Assembly (NCBI GenBank): GCA_947500525.1
Contig: CANMSH010000007.1
Coordinates: 1-64,000 of the forward strand
Reading direction: 5' to 3'
From: an uncultured Flavobacteriaceae bacterium
GTDB taxonomy: Bacteria; Bacteroidota; Bacteroidia; Flavobacteriales; Flavobacteriaceae
Length of the DNA stretch: 64,000 nt
How positions within the stretch are numbered: position 1 is the stretch's first letter; every line of letters starts with the position of its first letter. A model generated the notes under the pieces. That model did no database searches. It was not told the origin of the DNA and was given only the letters and a program-made list of their open reading frames with translations. This document shows, piece by piece, positions 55,211 to 63,721 of the stretch. Both the position numbers and the translations under genes were made by a program.

Positions 55211-55282
55211 TTTAGGTTAACGAGTTTTATAATTATTAGAAGCCAAAATGTAGTGATAGCGGTGTAGTAATAATATAAAACG

Positions 55283-55310
55283 AAAAAACGCTCAGAGATG
55301 AGCGTTTTTT
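55283..55310. terminator. Bidirectional terminator between two catabolic clusters
   Basis: AAAAAACGCTCA and TGAGCGTTTTTT form a 12-bp stem with the stable loop GAGA, with more T residues after it. It lies between the converging DUF1080 and MarR genes. Confidence 0.9.
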
Positions 55311-55323
55311 TTGTTTTTTATAA

Positions 55324-55842
55324 TTAATCGTTTACATCAACCAACAGCTGGTGAAAAGACTTTAATTTTTCATCTTCGTTGATCAATTTACTCATACATG
55401 CTTCTAAAAATAGCAAGAAGGTTTTTTTCTCTGATTCGTTAAAACCTTCTGTTAAATATTTTATTACTCCAAAACGAGAAGGCTGAGTTCTATTTACCAA
55501 AGCAATGCCTTCTTTAGTTAATCTCAGTCTCTTTTTTCTTCTGTCAAATTCATCCTCGTATTGTTTGATAAGTCCTTTATCTAACAATACACTTATTAAA
55601 TTTGTAATATTGGCTCTAGTCACATTTAACGAATCTGCCAATTCACTTGCCATAAGTGCTTTATCATGTTTTTCTCTTTTGAAAAAAGGTAAATTAGGGT
55701 TATTGGCTAAATGTAATAATATAAGCCATTGTTGCGTAGTTAATCCCACCTTTTGATACACTTCATCTCCAATTTTCTTTAGTTGATTTGCCAAATCAAA
55801 AATGCTCATCACTATAGATTCTTCAATACTTTTTTCTATCAT
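55324..55842 (-). CDS. MarR family transcriptional regulator
   Basis: The 172-residue protein has a MarR winged helix-turn-helix: QKVGLTTQQWLILLHLANNP, MASELADSLNVTRANITNLI, VLLDKGLIKQYEDEFDRRKK, RLRLTKEG. N- and C-terminal helices would form the dimer. MarR proteins usually repress nearby genes and let go when they bind an aromatic or phenolic ligand. It lies 48 nt after the nitrilase-fold gene, which has a palindrome in its promoter; the same half-sites occur at two more promoters in this cluster. I infer it controls all of them. Confidence 0.92.
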   Translation of the reverse strand: MIEKSIEESIVMSIFDLANQLKKIGDEVYQKVGLTTQQWLILLHLANNPNLPFFKREKHDKALMASELADSLNVTRANITNLISVLLDKGLIKQYEDEFDRRKKRLRLTKEGIALVNRTQPSRFGVIKYLTEGFNESEKKTFLLFLEACMSKLINEDEKLKSFHQLLVDVND

Positions 55843-55890
55843 TTTCTCTTATTTAAATTTTTAGAGGCTGCAAATATACAAGGACGTGCC

Positions 55891-56904
55891 TTAGTGATGC
55901 AGCTTTTTTATAACTTTTAATTGTGTTTTTATAAACAAATCTTTGTTAGGGGTTTCATTTTTAAATGAATTAGCTGGATAATGACTGAATGATTGATATG
56001 AAGGCGCGTATAGTTCAAAACGTTGTCTTGCAATATAATTTTGCATCGATACTTTAGATCTATAATTTCGTAAGGCCATAATATCAACATAACTATTACC
56101 AACTATACTTTCTCCTGCACTCGCTTCTGCAAGTACATGTCCTTCATAATGAATCACTTTTGATCCTCCATTCGTACTTGAATGAGGAATGTCGATTCCA
56201 GAAATTCCACCAGAGTTTGCAGATATAACATAGGCCATATTTTCAATAGCTCTGGCTCTTTTCGCAATTTCTTTATGTGTTAACTGCGGGCTGCTCGTTT
56301 CTGAAGAAGAGTGCAAGAATACTTCTGCTCCTCTCATAATTAAACAACGTGCTATTTCGGGATATAAAATTTCTTCAGAGGCGATACAAGCCAGTTTACC
56401 TAATTTTGTATCTGCTACTGGGAAGAAAGAATCTTCACCATAAATTTTTATGTATTCGTCCATGACGTCGTGCGGTGTAGGGGCGAACATAGAATTTAGA
56501 CGTCTGTATCGAAGTATTAGTTTTCCTTCGTCATTTATAATAAAACTACTCTGAAAATATAGGTTTGGAAAATGTTCATCTAATTCATAGAAGTTTCCAG
56601 ATAAAAATACCTGTTCTTGAATACAAAATTCTTTCATTTGAACAAATAAATCGTCCTTTATACTAATACAAGCTTTTTCTTTCCATTCCTGTAAATTTTC
56701 TCCAAAAGGAAAACTTGTTAAAAAATACTCAGGCAAGACAATCAATTTTAAATCTGGACCAAGAAACCTTTTAGCTGCGCGAACTTGCGCAAGTACCTTG
56801 TGTAAGGTCTTTTGCATTAGTGCATAACTCGAATCTCTGTCTTCACATAAATTAATTGCTTGACATTCAGTTTGCAATGCTAAAGATTTATATCGATCTA
56901 TCAC
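55891..56904 (-). CDS. Nitrilase-superfamily (carbon-nitrogen hydrolase fold) protein
   Basis: The 337-residue protein has the nitrilase fold: LKLIVLPEYFLTSFPFGE (catalytic Glu), SGNFYELDEHFPN, LILRYRRLNSMFAPTP, LACIASEEILYPEIAR (Cys173), RAIENMAYVISANSGGISG. The catalytic lysine expected in a YRKLN-type motif is Arg135 here, read directly from the CGT codon. The closest pattern is that of aliphatic amidases. If active, it would hydrolyse an amide or nitrile in the cytoplasm. A GTG start at 56904 is used. A palindromic operator lies just upstream. Confidence 0.85.
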   Translation of the reverse strand: MIDRYKSLALQTECQAINLCEDRDSSYALMQKTLHKVLAQVRAAKRFLGPDLKLIVLPEYFLTSFPFGENLQEWKEKACISIKDDLFVQMKEFCIQEQVFLSGNFYELDEHFPNLYFQSSFIINDEGKLILRYRRLNSMFAPTPHDVMDEYIKIYGEDSFFPVADTKLGKLACIASEEILYPEIARCLIMRGAEVFLHSSSETSSPQLTHKEIAKRARAIENMAYVISANSGGISGIDIPHSSTNGGSKVIHYEGHVLAEASAGESIVGNSYVDIMALRNYRSKVSMQNYIARQRFELYAPSYQSFSHYPANSFKNETPNKDLFIKTQLKVIKKLHH

Positions 56905-56932
56905 AGAATAGCTATTTATTTTAGTAATATTA

Positions 56933-56959
56933 CAAAAATAGTTAATTATATTAACTATT
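56933..56959 (-). promoter_or_regulatory. MarR-type operator and -7 element before the nitrilase gene
   Basis: AATAGTTAA (56937-56945) and TTAACTATT (56951-56959) are perfect 9-bp inverted arms with a 5-nt spacer. On the minus strand TATTTTTG (56933-56940) matches TAnnTTTG and overlaps the palindrome, so binding there would block transcription of the nitrilase and marR genes. Confidence 0.75.
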
Positions 56960-56995
56960 AACGTAATTTATCTTTTTTTATTTAACATATTTTCA

Positions 56996-58066
56996 TTAAT
57001 CCTGTGTTTCAAAATTTAGTTCGGTCGCTGGTGTATTTTTAGGTTTCTCTTTTTTCTCAATTATTTGCCAACTAACCCCCGCTGTATCAGTAAAGATAAA
57101 AGAAGATTCATCAAATTCGTTTTGTTGAATTTTTGAAGGTTTTAGTTCATGATCTTTTACCAATTTATGAACCATTTTTAATTTTGGAGTGTAAAAAGAA
57201 TGCAACGTAATTCCTTTTTCTCCTATACGTTGATGCGAAGATTTATTGGGTTTGTTCCCGTTAGGGATGAAGAACTTTAATTTTCCACAGATATTGTTTG
57301 CCGAAACAAAGCCTTGGTACCAATGACTAAACCCAGGTTCCATCTGAAAAACTCTTTTAGGTCCTTTAAGCCAATCGCCGTCGATCGCAGGATCCTCTTC
57401 GGCGATTAAGCCTAGTGCTGTAGATAAATAGGACATTTGATCCATCGATGTGGCATCAATAATAAAATCGTGATGTGTAAATTCACTGGTCTTTAGTTTA
57501 GAACTTGGTGTAATGGTTCCATATCCTGGTATTGAGTAACCGTAACGTTGAAAAAAGATATGATTGAAAAACTCACCGTATACGGCATTTTCTCGCACTA
57601 AAACGGGTCGATTAAAAAAATCTCGATCACCTGTGTTGAGACCAAAAAGATCATCAGCAATAGGTTCAGTTGGCAACCAAGGTTTTTTACCAACATCTCT
57701 GGCAGTTTGATAAATATCATACAATCTAAAAATGTCATTGGTGCGCATAACAGCAATACGAGACCCAATGGTTTCAACTGGCGCATAACCTATGCCATTT
57801 CCAAGAGGTTCGTCCCACTCTAAAATTCGAAGCAGCCCATGGCTATCTATACTACCATTTTGTAAACGATACGAGGTTAATTTAGAATTGACACCATAAA
57901 TTTTTTGAGCTTCTTCAGATCGAATCGAACGCTTCATAGTTACCTCAAAACCAAAATCAGCAAAGTATTTTATGGCGTATTCAGCATTCTGAACACCAAG
58001 CATTACTTCATAAACACCGCTAATACCGGTATTAGGAATCTTTTGAGTTATTGTTTTGGAAGACAT
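56996..58066 (-). CDS. VOC superfamily protein (two-domain, dioxygenase/lyase fold)
   Basis: The 356-residue protein has two vicinal-oxygen-chelate modules: GVYEVMLGVQNAEYAIKYFA and ADFGFEVTMKRS at the start, and a second part beginning TSEFTHHDFIIDATSMDQMS. Possible metal ligands are His in FTHHDF and ITLHSFYTP and Glu in the last strand, but assignment is uncertain. Family members include extradiol dioxygenases, glyoxalases and fosfomycin-type enzymes. It lies 40 nt after the reductase gene and 91 nt before the nitrilase gene. Confidence 0.75.
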   Translation of the reverse strand: MSSKTITQKIPNTGISGVYEVMLGVQNAEYAIKYFADFGFEVTMKRSIRSEEAQKIYGVNSKLTSYRLQNGSIDSHGLLRILEWDEPLGNGIGYAPVETIGSRIAVMRTNDIFRLYDIYQTARDVGKKPWLPTEPIADDLFGLNTGDRDFFNRPVLVRENAVYGEFFNHIFFQRYGYSIPGYGTITPSSKLKTSEFTHHDFIIDATSMDQMSYLSTALGLIAEEDPAIDGDWLKGPKRVFQMEPGFSHWYQGFVSANNICGKLKFFIPNGNKPNKSSHQRIGEKGITLHSFYTPKLKMVHKLVKDHELKPSKIQQNEFDESSFIFTDTAGVSWQIIEKKEKPKNTPATELNFETQD

Positions 58067-58106
58067 AGAAAAGGTTCAAGTAGTACAGTAACAGGTGTAA
58101 TCATAG

Positions 58107-59102
58107 TTATACGGTTAAAATAAGTTTGCCAAAGTTTTCTCCTGTATATAACATTTTGAGCGTACTAGGAAAATTATCTAATCCATGAACGACATGTTCT
58201 TTTGGATGTATTTTTTTCTCCTGTATCCATGTCGCAATTTCTTTAGCGGCTTCTGGCCATTGACTTACATAATCAAAGACTATAATTCCGTTAAGTACTC
58301 CGCGGGCTGTTACAATTTTCATATAATTTTGAGGACCATGAATGTTAGCCATATCATTATATTGAGAAATAGCTCCACATATGGTAACGCGAGCACCTTG
58401 TGCCAAATTTGCCAAAGCAATATCTAATATCGGACCTCCAACATTATCATAAAAAATATGCACGCCTTTAGGAGCATATTCTTTAAGTTTTGCATCAATA
58501 TCATCTGTTTTATAATTTATCGCATGATCGAAGCCACATTCATTAATTAAGTAATCACATTTGGCATCTGTACCAGCAGAACCAATAACGACACAACCTT
58601 TAATTTTGGCAATTTGCCCAACTGTGGAGCCTACAATTCCTGCCGCCCCCGATATAAAAACGGTTTCGCCCTTTTGAGGCTTGCCTTTTTCTAGTAAACC
58701 GAAATACGCGGTCATTCCTGGCATTCCTAGGATGCCTAAGTGATATGATAATTTGCCATTTGAAATATCCAACTTACTCAATCCCGTACCGTCAGAAATA
58801 CTGTAATTTTGAACTCCTAAAAGTCCAGAGACATAATCCCCTTCTTTGAAAGAATCATTCTTAGTTGCAACTACTTTTCCAGCTGAAAATGAGCGCATAA
58901 CGGCACCTATTTCTACACCTTTAATATAGGTGGTTCCCTCATTCATCCAACCTCTCATTGCTGGATCCAACGAAATAGCCTCTATTTTGATGAGTAGCTC
59001 TCCATCTTTAAGATCTCTTACTCTTTCGGTAAGTATGTCAAAATTACTTTCGGTTACTGCTCCTTTTGGTCTATTTGCGAGTATTACTTTTGTATTGTTC
59101 AT
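58107..59102 (-). CDS. Zinc-independent medium-chain reductase (prostaglandin/leukotriene reductase type)
   Basis: The 331-residue protein starts VILANRPKGAVTESNFDI and has ISLDPAMRGWMNE, GILGMPGMTAYFGLLEKGKP, and ETVFISGAAGIVGSTVGQIA, the NADPH-binding Rossmann motif typical of CurA/prostaglandin-reductase-like enzymes. Later motifs YDNVGGPILD and GARVTICGAISQYN also fit. Such enzymes reduce the double bond of alpha,beta-unsaturated ketones or aldehydes. It is the first gene of the minus-strand operon and divergent from the hydrolase-fold gene. Confidence 0.92.
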   Translation of the reverse strand: MNNTKVILANRPKGAVTESNFDILTERVRDLKDGELLIKIEAISLDPAMRGWMNEGTTYIKGVEIGAVMRSFSAGKVVATKNDSFKEGDYVSGLLGVQNYSISDGTGLSKLDISNGKLSYHLGILGMPGMTAYFGLLEKGKPQKGETVFISGAAGIVGSTVGQIAKIKGCVVIGSAGTDAKCDYLINECGFDHAINYKTDDIDAKLKEYAPKGVHIFYDNVGGPILDIALANLAQGARVTICGAISQYNDMANIHGPQNYMKIVTARGVLNGIIVFDYVSQWPEAAKEIATWIQEKKIHPKEHVVHGLDNFPSTLKMLYTGENFGKLILTV

Positions 59103-59150
59103 AGTTGCTCTCTTGATAATTCAATAATTATTATGGTATAAAATTAAAAA

Positions 59151-59193
59151 AAAATAGTTAACATTGTAAATAATTAACTAATTTAACTATTTT
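59151..59193. promoter_or_regulatory. Divergent control region with three TTAACT half-sites
   Basis: AAAATAGTTAA (59151-59161) and TTAACTATTTT (59183-59193) are perfect 11-bp inverted arms 21 nt apart. A third half-site TTAACTA lies at 59174-59180. The region lies between the divergent reductase and hydrolase-fold genes, and the 9-mer TTAACTATT equals that before the nitrilase gene. Confidence 0.7.
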
Positions 59194-59209
59194 AATTTAA
59201 ACAAGTACA

Positions 59210-60241
59210 GTGAATCGCAGTAAATATGTTCGGGTAAGAGGTAAAAGATTACATCTACAAGTATTAGGTGCTGGACCAGCATTGGTGTTAATGCACCCAT
59301 CACCACACACCTCTGAATTATTAATGCCTTTGGCAACCGAATTGTCCTCCAAATTTACAACAATATGTATTGACACGCCAGGTTATGGTAAATCTGACGA
59401 TTTAGGATTTGAACCAAACTCGTTGGAGGATTATACCGAATTTTTGCATGAGGCTTTTACTGAGTTAAATTTAGTTCGTCCTTTTCTTTATGGTTCGGCA
59501 ACTGGTGCCCAATTAGCAGTGCGTTATGCTTTGAACTACCCAAATGAAGTCGCTCATGTGTTTTTAGATAATTCCGCACATTTTGGAGATGATCTAAGAG
59601 CTAGAATTTTAGAAAACTATTTTCCCGATTTAACGCCTAAAGTTGATGGCAGTCATTTAACTAAAGTTTGGCAGATAGTAAGTCAAATAGGATTGTATTT
59701 TCCATGGTGTTTTACTACCGAGGAATATGCATTAAATCGACCTCAAATGCCGAAGGAATTAAGACATTACATCGCTAAAGATTTTCTAATAGCGGGAGCT
59801 AATTACGATCATGCCTATCGCGTAGCCTTTTTACATGAGAAAGGCGAATATGTACAAATGCTAAAAGTACCTACAACTATCTACAATTGGAAGGGTAGTA
59901 TCATTGCAGACTATATTGATGCTTTGGTAAGTTTTAAGATGCCGACGAATGTGAAGGAAGTGAAGCTACCAGAAGGTAAGGAGGAACGAAATACAAGAAT
60001 GACACAGCATATGATGACAAAATCGAGTGGAAAAGCATGCGAAATAAAAAATGTTCTGAATCCCGAAGATTGTGACCTACCAACAAAAATAAATTATCAA
60101 ATTCCGAAAGGTGCACGACCCGCAATATCTGACGATGGAACATATTTAAGAATTGCATGGGGAAATTTGGTTGAAGTTAACCCAGATTTAACACCAGAAG
60201 AAATTCAAACTAGTTTGATAAATTGGTATTCGAACCAATAA
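59210..60241 (+). CDS. Alpha/beta-hydrolase-fold protein lacking the nucleophile serine
   Basis: The 343-residue protein has the alpha/beta-hydrolase core: ALVLMHPSPHTSELLMPLA, TICIDTPGYGKSDD, and the nucleophile-elbow segment RPFLYGSATGAQLAVRYAL. In GxSxG numbering the middle residue is Ala97 (codon GCA at 59498-59500), so the usual Ser is missing. It starts at GTG 59210, 17 nt after the operator. C-terminal to about residue 240 the sequence departs from common hydrolases. It may be a non-hydrolytic member, or use another chemistry such as decarboxylation or lyase activity. Confidence 0.8.
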   Translation: MNRSKYVRVRGKRLHLQVLGAGPALVLMHPSPHTSELLMPLATELSSKFTTICIDTPGYGKSDDLGFEPNSLEDYTEFLHEAFTELNLVRPFLYGSATGAQLAVRYALNYPNEVAHVFLDNSAHFGDDLRARILENYFPDLTPKVDGSHLTKVWQIVSQIGLYFPWCFTTEEYALNRPQMPKELRHYIAKDFLIAGANYDHAYRVAFLHEKGEYVQMLKVPTTIYNWKGSIIADYIDALVSFKMPTNVKEVKLPEGKEERNTRMTQHMMTKSSGKACEIKNVLNPEDCDLPTKINYQIPKGARPAISDDGTYLRIAWGNLVEVNPDLTPEEIQTSLINWYSNQ

Positions 60242-60250
60242 ACAATTTGT

Positions 60251-60988
60251 ATGAGAAAACAAATAATAATATGCTGTATTTTAGTTGTATTTGCAGCGTG
60301 TAAAGAAGTTGAAAAGAAAACAGATGTTCTGAACGAAGAACTGTCTGAGTACGCAGGTGAATGGGATAATTTTCTACAAGTTTGGCAAGAAAATACTGCA
60401 GATGACATCCATCGTACGGAGGTTGATCAAAAACATAAACATTATCATTTAAGTATTTCAGAAAACGAGAATGATAGTCTTTATATTTCGATTTCTAAGG
60501 GAAGAAATGGTAAAAATTTTGTAGAAAAAATTAGTGTAGCTAAAGTGTCTCTGCGGATTGATGTCGACACTCTCTTTGTTTCAGGTTTAAATCATTTTGA
60601 AAATAAGAATTCGTATAAATTTATCAGAGCAAGAACTTTTTCTGGTTGGCTTGAATATCCAATGAAGCAATATAAAGACAGTGTGTATCGTCAAGGAAAT
60701 CTTGAAATTCATGACCAAGGAGGAATGGCCGAAATTGATATTGAAGGTGTGCGGTACACAGCTGAACTCACCCAATTAGTTTACGGGAAACGGTTGGCAA
60801 TAATGAAACTTGCGATTTATGATATGCCAATGGATAGTGTAGGGATAAATAGCAGATCAATATGTTATACTTGGGTGAATCCGAAGGCTAAGCGTATAGG
60901 TATCAATTTAAGAAAAATGATTACTGGTTGGACACTCATAGAGCCAGGTTTTCAAAATCAAAATACCTGGAGAAAAGAGAAGCAATAA
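60251..60988 (+). CDS. Uncharacterised lipoprotein
   Basis: The 245-residue product has a short lipoprotein signal (MRKQIIICCILVVFAAC) and mostly beta-strand sequence after residue 60 (YHLSISENENDSLYISISKG, VSLRIDVDTLFVSGL, MAEIDIEGVRYTAELTQLVYG). It was not recognised. It resembles lipocalin- or jelly-roll-like envelope proteins in strand pattern only. It follows the hydrolase-fold gene by 9 nt and is in the same operon. Confidence 0.7.
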   Translation: MRKQIIICCILVVFAACKEVEKKTDVLNEELSEYAGEWDNFLQVWQENTADDIHRTEVDQKHKHYHLSISENENDSLYISISKGRNGKNFVEKISVAKVSLRIDVDTLFVSGLNHFENKNSYKFIRARTFSGWLEYPMKQYKDSVYRQGNLEIHDQGGMAEIDIEGVRYTAELTQLVYGKRLAIMKLAIYDMPMDSVGINSRSICYTWVNPKAKRIGINLRKMITGWTLIEPGFQNQNTWRKEKQ

Positions 60989-61027
60989 GTGGAGGTTTTA
61001 GTTTAATAATCATGTGATACATATACT

Positions 61028-61774
61028 ATGATACGTATAAAGTACAACTCAAAGGATACTTTCGTTGTTGTTATTGGGGCGAACAGTGGAATTGGCATGT
61101 CACTTTGCAAGCAATTGTTAGAAAGCAATGTAATTGTTTTTGGCGTAGACATTCAAGAAAAGACCGAAACAATAATCGGTGAAAATTATACGTATTTTCA
61201 AGCAAACCCTTTAGATCTTGATGAGTTTAGTAATTTAATAGAAGAAATTAAGAAGATAACACCTTTCATTAACGGTTTGGTAAATTTATCTGGAACTATT
61301 CATAATTTTAAATTGATTGAGGAAACATCACTAGAGGAATGGAATCAAACATATGATATTAGCTTTAAGAGTTCTTTTAATAGCGTTAAAGCCTTCGTTC
61401 CGTTGCTAAAGAAAGCTGAGCGAGCTTCGATCGTAAATATGTCTTCTGGTTTGGCATTTGCAGGACAAAGAAACTATGGTTCATATGCAACCGCGAAGAA
61501 TGCAATCGTTAGTTTTAGTCGAACTTTAGCAACCGAACTTGCACCATCCATAAGGGTCAATACAGTGGCGCCAGGAGCAGTGGATACCAATTTTATTTAT
61601 ACAGAAGATGGTTCTATGAGGTTTGATAAAGACACATATGAAAAAATCGTTCCTTTAGGTACGATTGCAAAACCAAAAGAAATAAGTCAGGTAATTCTGT
61701 TTTTACTCAGTGAGGGAGCGAGTCATATTACAGGACAATCCATACATATCAATGGGGGTGCCATGATGCTTTGA
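61028..61774 (+). CDS. SDR family oxidoreductase
   Basis: The 248-residue enzyme has the classical short-chain dehydrogenase motifs: VVIGANSGIGMSLC for NAD(P), LVNLSGTIHNF (NxxG-like), VNMSSGLAFAGQRNYGSYATAKNAI with catalytic Ser, Tyr and Lys, and VNTVAPGAVDTNFIY. Asp after the second strand (FGVDIQEK) suggests preference for NAD. It would oxidise or reduce an alcohol/ketone of the pathway. Confidence 0.93.
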   Translation: MIRIKYNSKDTFVVVIGANSGIGMSLCKQLLESNVIVFGVDIQEKTETIIGENYTYFQANPLDLDEFSNLIEEIKKITPFINGLVNLSGTIHNFKLIEETSLEEWNQTYDISFKSSFNSVKAFVPLLKKAERASIVNMSSGLAFAGQRNYGSYATAKNAIVSFSRTLATELAPSIRVNTVAPGAVDTNFIYTEDGSMRFDKDTYEKIVPLGTIAKPKEISQVILFLLSEGASHITGQSIHINGGAMML

Positions 61775-61784
61775 GGTGAATAAA

Positions 61785-61825
61785 TTAATTATTAACTATG
61801 TTAATAATTAACAATGTTAACTATT
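61785..61825 (+). promoter_or_regulatory. Operator cluster before the second VOC gene
   Basis: TTAATTATTAAC (61785-61796) and GTTAATAATTAA (61800-61811) are perfect 12-bp inverted arms with the spacer TAT. Next is TTAAC-AAT-GTTAA (61809-61821), and the 9-mer TTAACTATT is at 61817-61825. The last bases lie 19 nt before the chosen ATG. A weak -7-like TATCTTCG follows at 61831-61838. Confidence 0.75.
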
Positions 61826-61843
61826 TTTTGTATCTTCGGCTCT

Positions 61844-62800
61844 ATGTTTAAGCTAAAAACCATTTTAGAAGTTGTTTATAGCGTTGGTGATCTTGCTAAA
61901 GTACAGCACTTTTTCTGTAATTATGGAGGGTTAACGACCGCTGGAAAATATAAAACCGATCGTTCGGTACTTGATTTTTGGAATTTAGATGAATCTGCTG
62001 AGGGAAACGAGGTATTAATTCAGTTTGATACGCATCCATCAGGAAAGATTCGATTGGTGAAATATAATAACATCGACCAAGAGTATATTCGTTCTTCTCA
62101 AAATCCTTGGGATACAGGAGGAATCATGGATATTAATTTGCGTGTGCCAGAAGTGGCTCAAACTTTTAATGAATTACGGGATTTGGGTTGGCATGGATTG
62201 AGTGATCCTTTATTGCAAAAAATGGGTCCGTTTGAGTTGTATGATATTTTGATGAAAGGATATGACGATATAATTATTGCTTTTACACATCGTGTGCAGC
62301 CTCCTTTAGAATTACCCGAAGGATATAAAATACCATCACATGTGTACAATTCTTCCTTAACAGTGAGAGACCTCCAGTTAACGAAAGAATTCTATGCAGA
62401 TACCTTGGGGTTTTCTATATTAAATGAATATGAGGTTAACAAAGATGAACCAATTGAAAATATGTTTGGAATTCCAATGAATATGATAGAAGATGTCACC
62501 TGCAAGGCAACTATATTTTCATTGGATGGTACCAGAGATGTGATGTTTCAGGCATGTGAATTTGAAGGTCTGGAAGGGAAGGATTTTTCTGATTTAGCAA
62601 TTCCGCCAAACAGAGGTTTGTTATTATATCGTTGCGAAGTTGAAAATGTACACAATTATTATAATTCACTCATAGGAAAGGGTTTGAATATACACCAACC
62701 TTTACAAGAAATAAACATAGAGCCATATGGTAAAGTGAATTGCTTTGCTCTCAAAAGCCCCGATGGGGTTTGGTGGGAATTTTTAGAAACTAACACTTAA
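61844..62800 (+). CDS. VOC superfamily protein (second copy in the cluster)
   Basis: From the ATG at 61844 the protein of about 318 residues starts LKTILEVVYSVGDLAKVQHFF and has a second VOC module from VYNSSLTVRDLQLTKEFYAD with TLGFSILNEYEVN. The C-terminal strand ends CFALKSPDGVWWEFLET, where Glu could bind metal. An ATG at 61814 lies inside the operator and was rejected. Its two-domain layout resembles the VOC protein on the opposite strand, though sequence similarity is low. Confidence 0.78.
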   Translation: MFKLKTILEVVYSVGDLAKVQHFFCNYGGLTTAGKYKTDRSVLDFWNLDESAEGNEVLIQFDTHPSGKIRLVKYNNIDQEYIRSSQNPWDTGGIMDINLRVPEVAQTFNELRDLGWHGLSDPLLQKMGPFELYDILMKGYDDIIIAFTHRVQPPLELPEGYKIPSHVYNSSLTVRDLQLTKEFYADTLGFSILNEYEVNKDEPIENMFGIPMNMIEDVTCKATIFSLDGTRDVMFQACEFEGLEGKDFSDLAIPPNRGLLLYRCEVENVHNYYNSLIGKGLNIHQPLQEINIEPYGKVNCFALKSPDGVWWEFLETNT

Positions 62801-62811
62801 ACTTTATACAA

Positions 62812-63711
62812 ATGAAAATTAAAATCGCACTCTTCTTTAGCTTGTTGTTTGCATTAAATTTACAAGCCCAAAAAATGGAATTTGAAGGTGAAAAAGCTTT
62901 AGAAATACGACAAAAAACAACATGTAATACTCTAGAAGAAGGAAAACCTGTATACGGCATGTGGGAAGGTAGAATTTATAGTAGAGTTCAAGGTGAAAAA
63001 GATCGTCATTTATTTAATGTAGTAGGTATCAATGTGCGTCAATGTGATTGCGTTGATGATCCGGTGAGAGGTAAAGGATTTAGAAGTGTGGGTCGTGAAA
63101 TAATGATGTACTTAGATCCTAAAACAAATGAAATTATGGATACTTGGGAAAATCCTTGGACAGGAGATACGGTAGACGTTGTACACGTTGCTAATGACCC
63201 GGTGAGCATGAGAGGATATGTATATGAAAAAGATAAAGAAGGCAAGGTTTCAGCGAAAACAAGCTTCCGAAAGTATGGTGAAGTTGCGGTGACATCATAT
63301 GAAATACCCCTTTTCTACAACAACCCACTCTCTGGAGATTACCAGAAATATGTAGGCGGTACCTATCACGCTATGGAAATTTTTAACACATACTATAAAG
63401 CCGAAGAATTGACAAATTCTAAGATCAAAGACCTGAGTCAATCAAATATTTCATGGTCGCGTATTTCTCAATGGTTGCCATGGATGGAAATGGGGAGTAG
63501 ACCTGGTTGGATTATTGCCAACGCCACAGGCGAAAGTATCTTAGAGAAAGAAAAAGTATGGCCTCGACTTCAAAAAATATTAAAAGAGCGCTATCCAATA
63601 TATGCAAACCCTCCAGCAAAAGATGATAAAAGATCTAATGAGACTTCTTGGACCGTGTTTAAAAAATTCTTAGCAGATAAAGGAGCGAAAACAGAAAAAT
63701 CTAAACATTAA
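62812..63711 (+). CDS. Secreted DUF1838-like protein
   Basis: The 299-residue protein has a signal peptide (MKIKIALFFSLLFALNLQAQ) and the pattern GKPVYGMWEGRIYSRVQGE, HLFNVVGINVRQC, SVGREIMMYLDPKTNEIMDT, WENPWTGDTVDVVHVANDPV, then WLPWMEMGSRPGWIIANATG. This fits the DUF1838 family, often found in catabolic clusters and of unknown function. It is likely periplasmic and probably pathway-linked, since it follows the VOC gene by 11 nt. Confidence 0.75.
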   Translation: MKIKIALFFSLLFALNLQAQKMEFEGEKALEIRQKTTCNTLEEGKPVYGMWEGRIYSRVQGEKDRHLFNVVGINVRQCDCVDDPVRGKGFRSVGREIMMYLDPKTNEIMDTWENPWTGDTVDVVHVANDPVSMRGYVYEKDKEGKVSAKTSFRKYGEVAVTSYEIPLFYNNPLSGDYQKYVGGTYHAMEIFNTYYKAEELTNSKIKDLSQSNISWSRISQWLPWMEMGSRPGWIIANATGESILEKEKVWPRLQKILKERYPIYANPPAKDDKRSNETSWTVFKKFLADKGAKTEKSKH

Positions 63712-63721
63712 TTAATCAATT

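Noticed and set aside
61814-61843. ATG at 61814 as start of the second VOC protein
   Set aside because: It lies inside the operator cluster and would add ten hydrophobic residues before the conserved VOC start.
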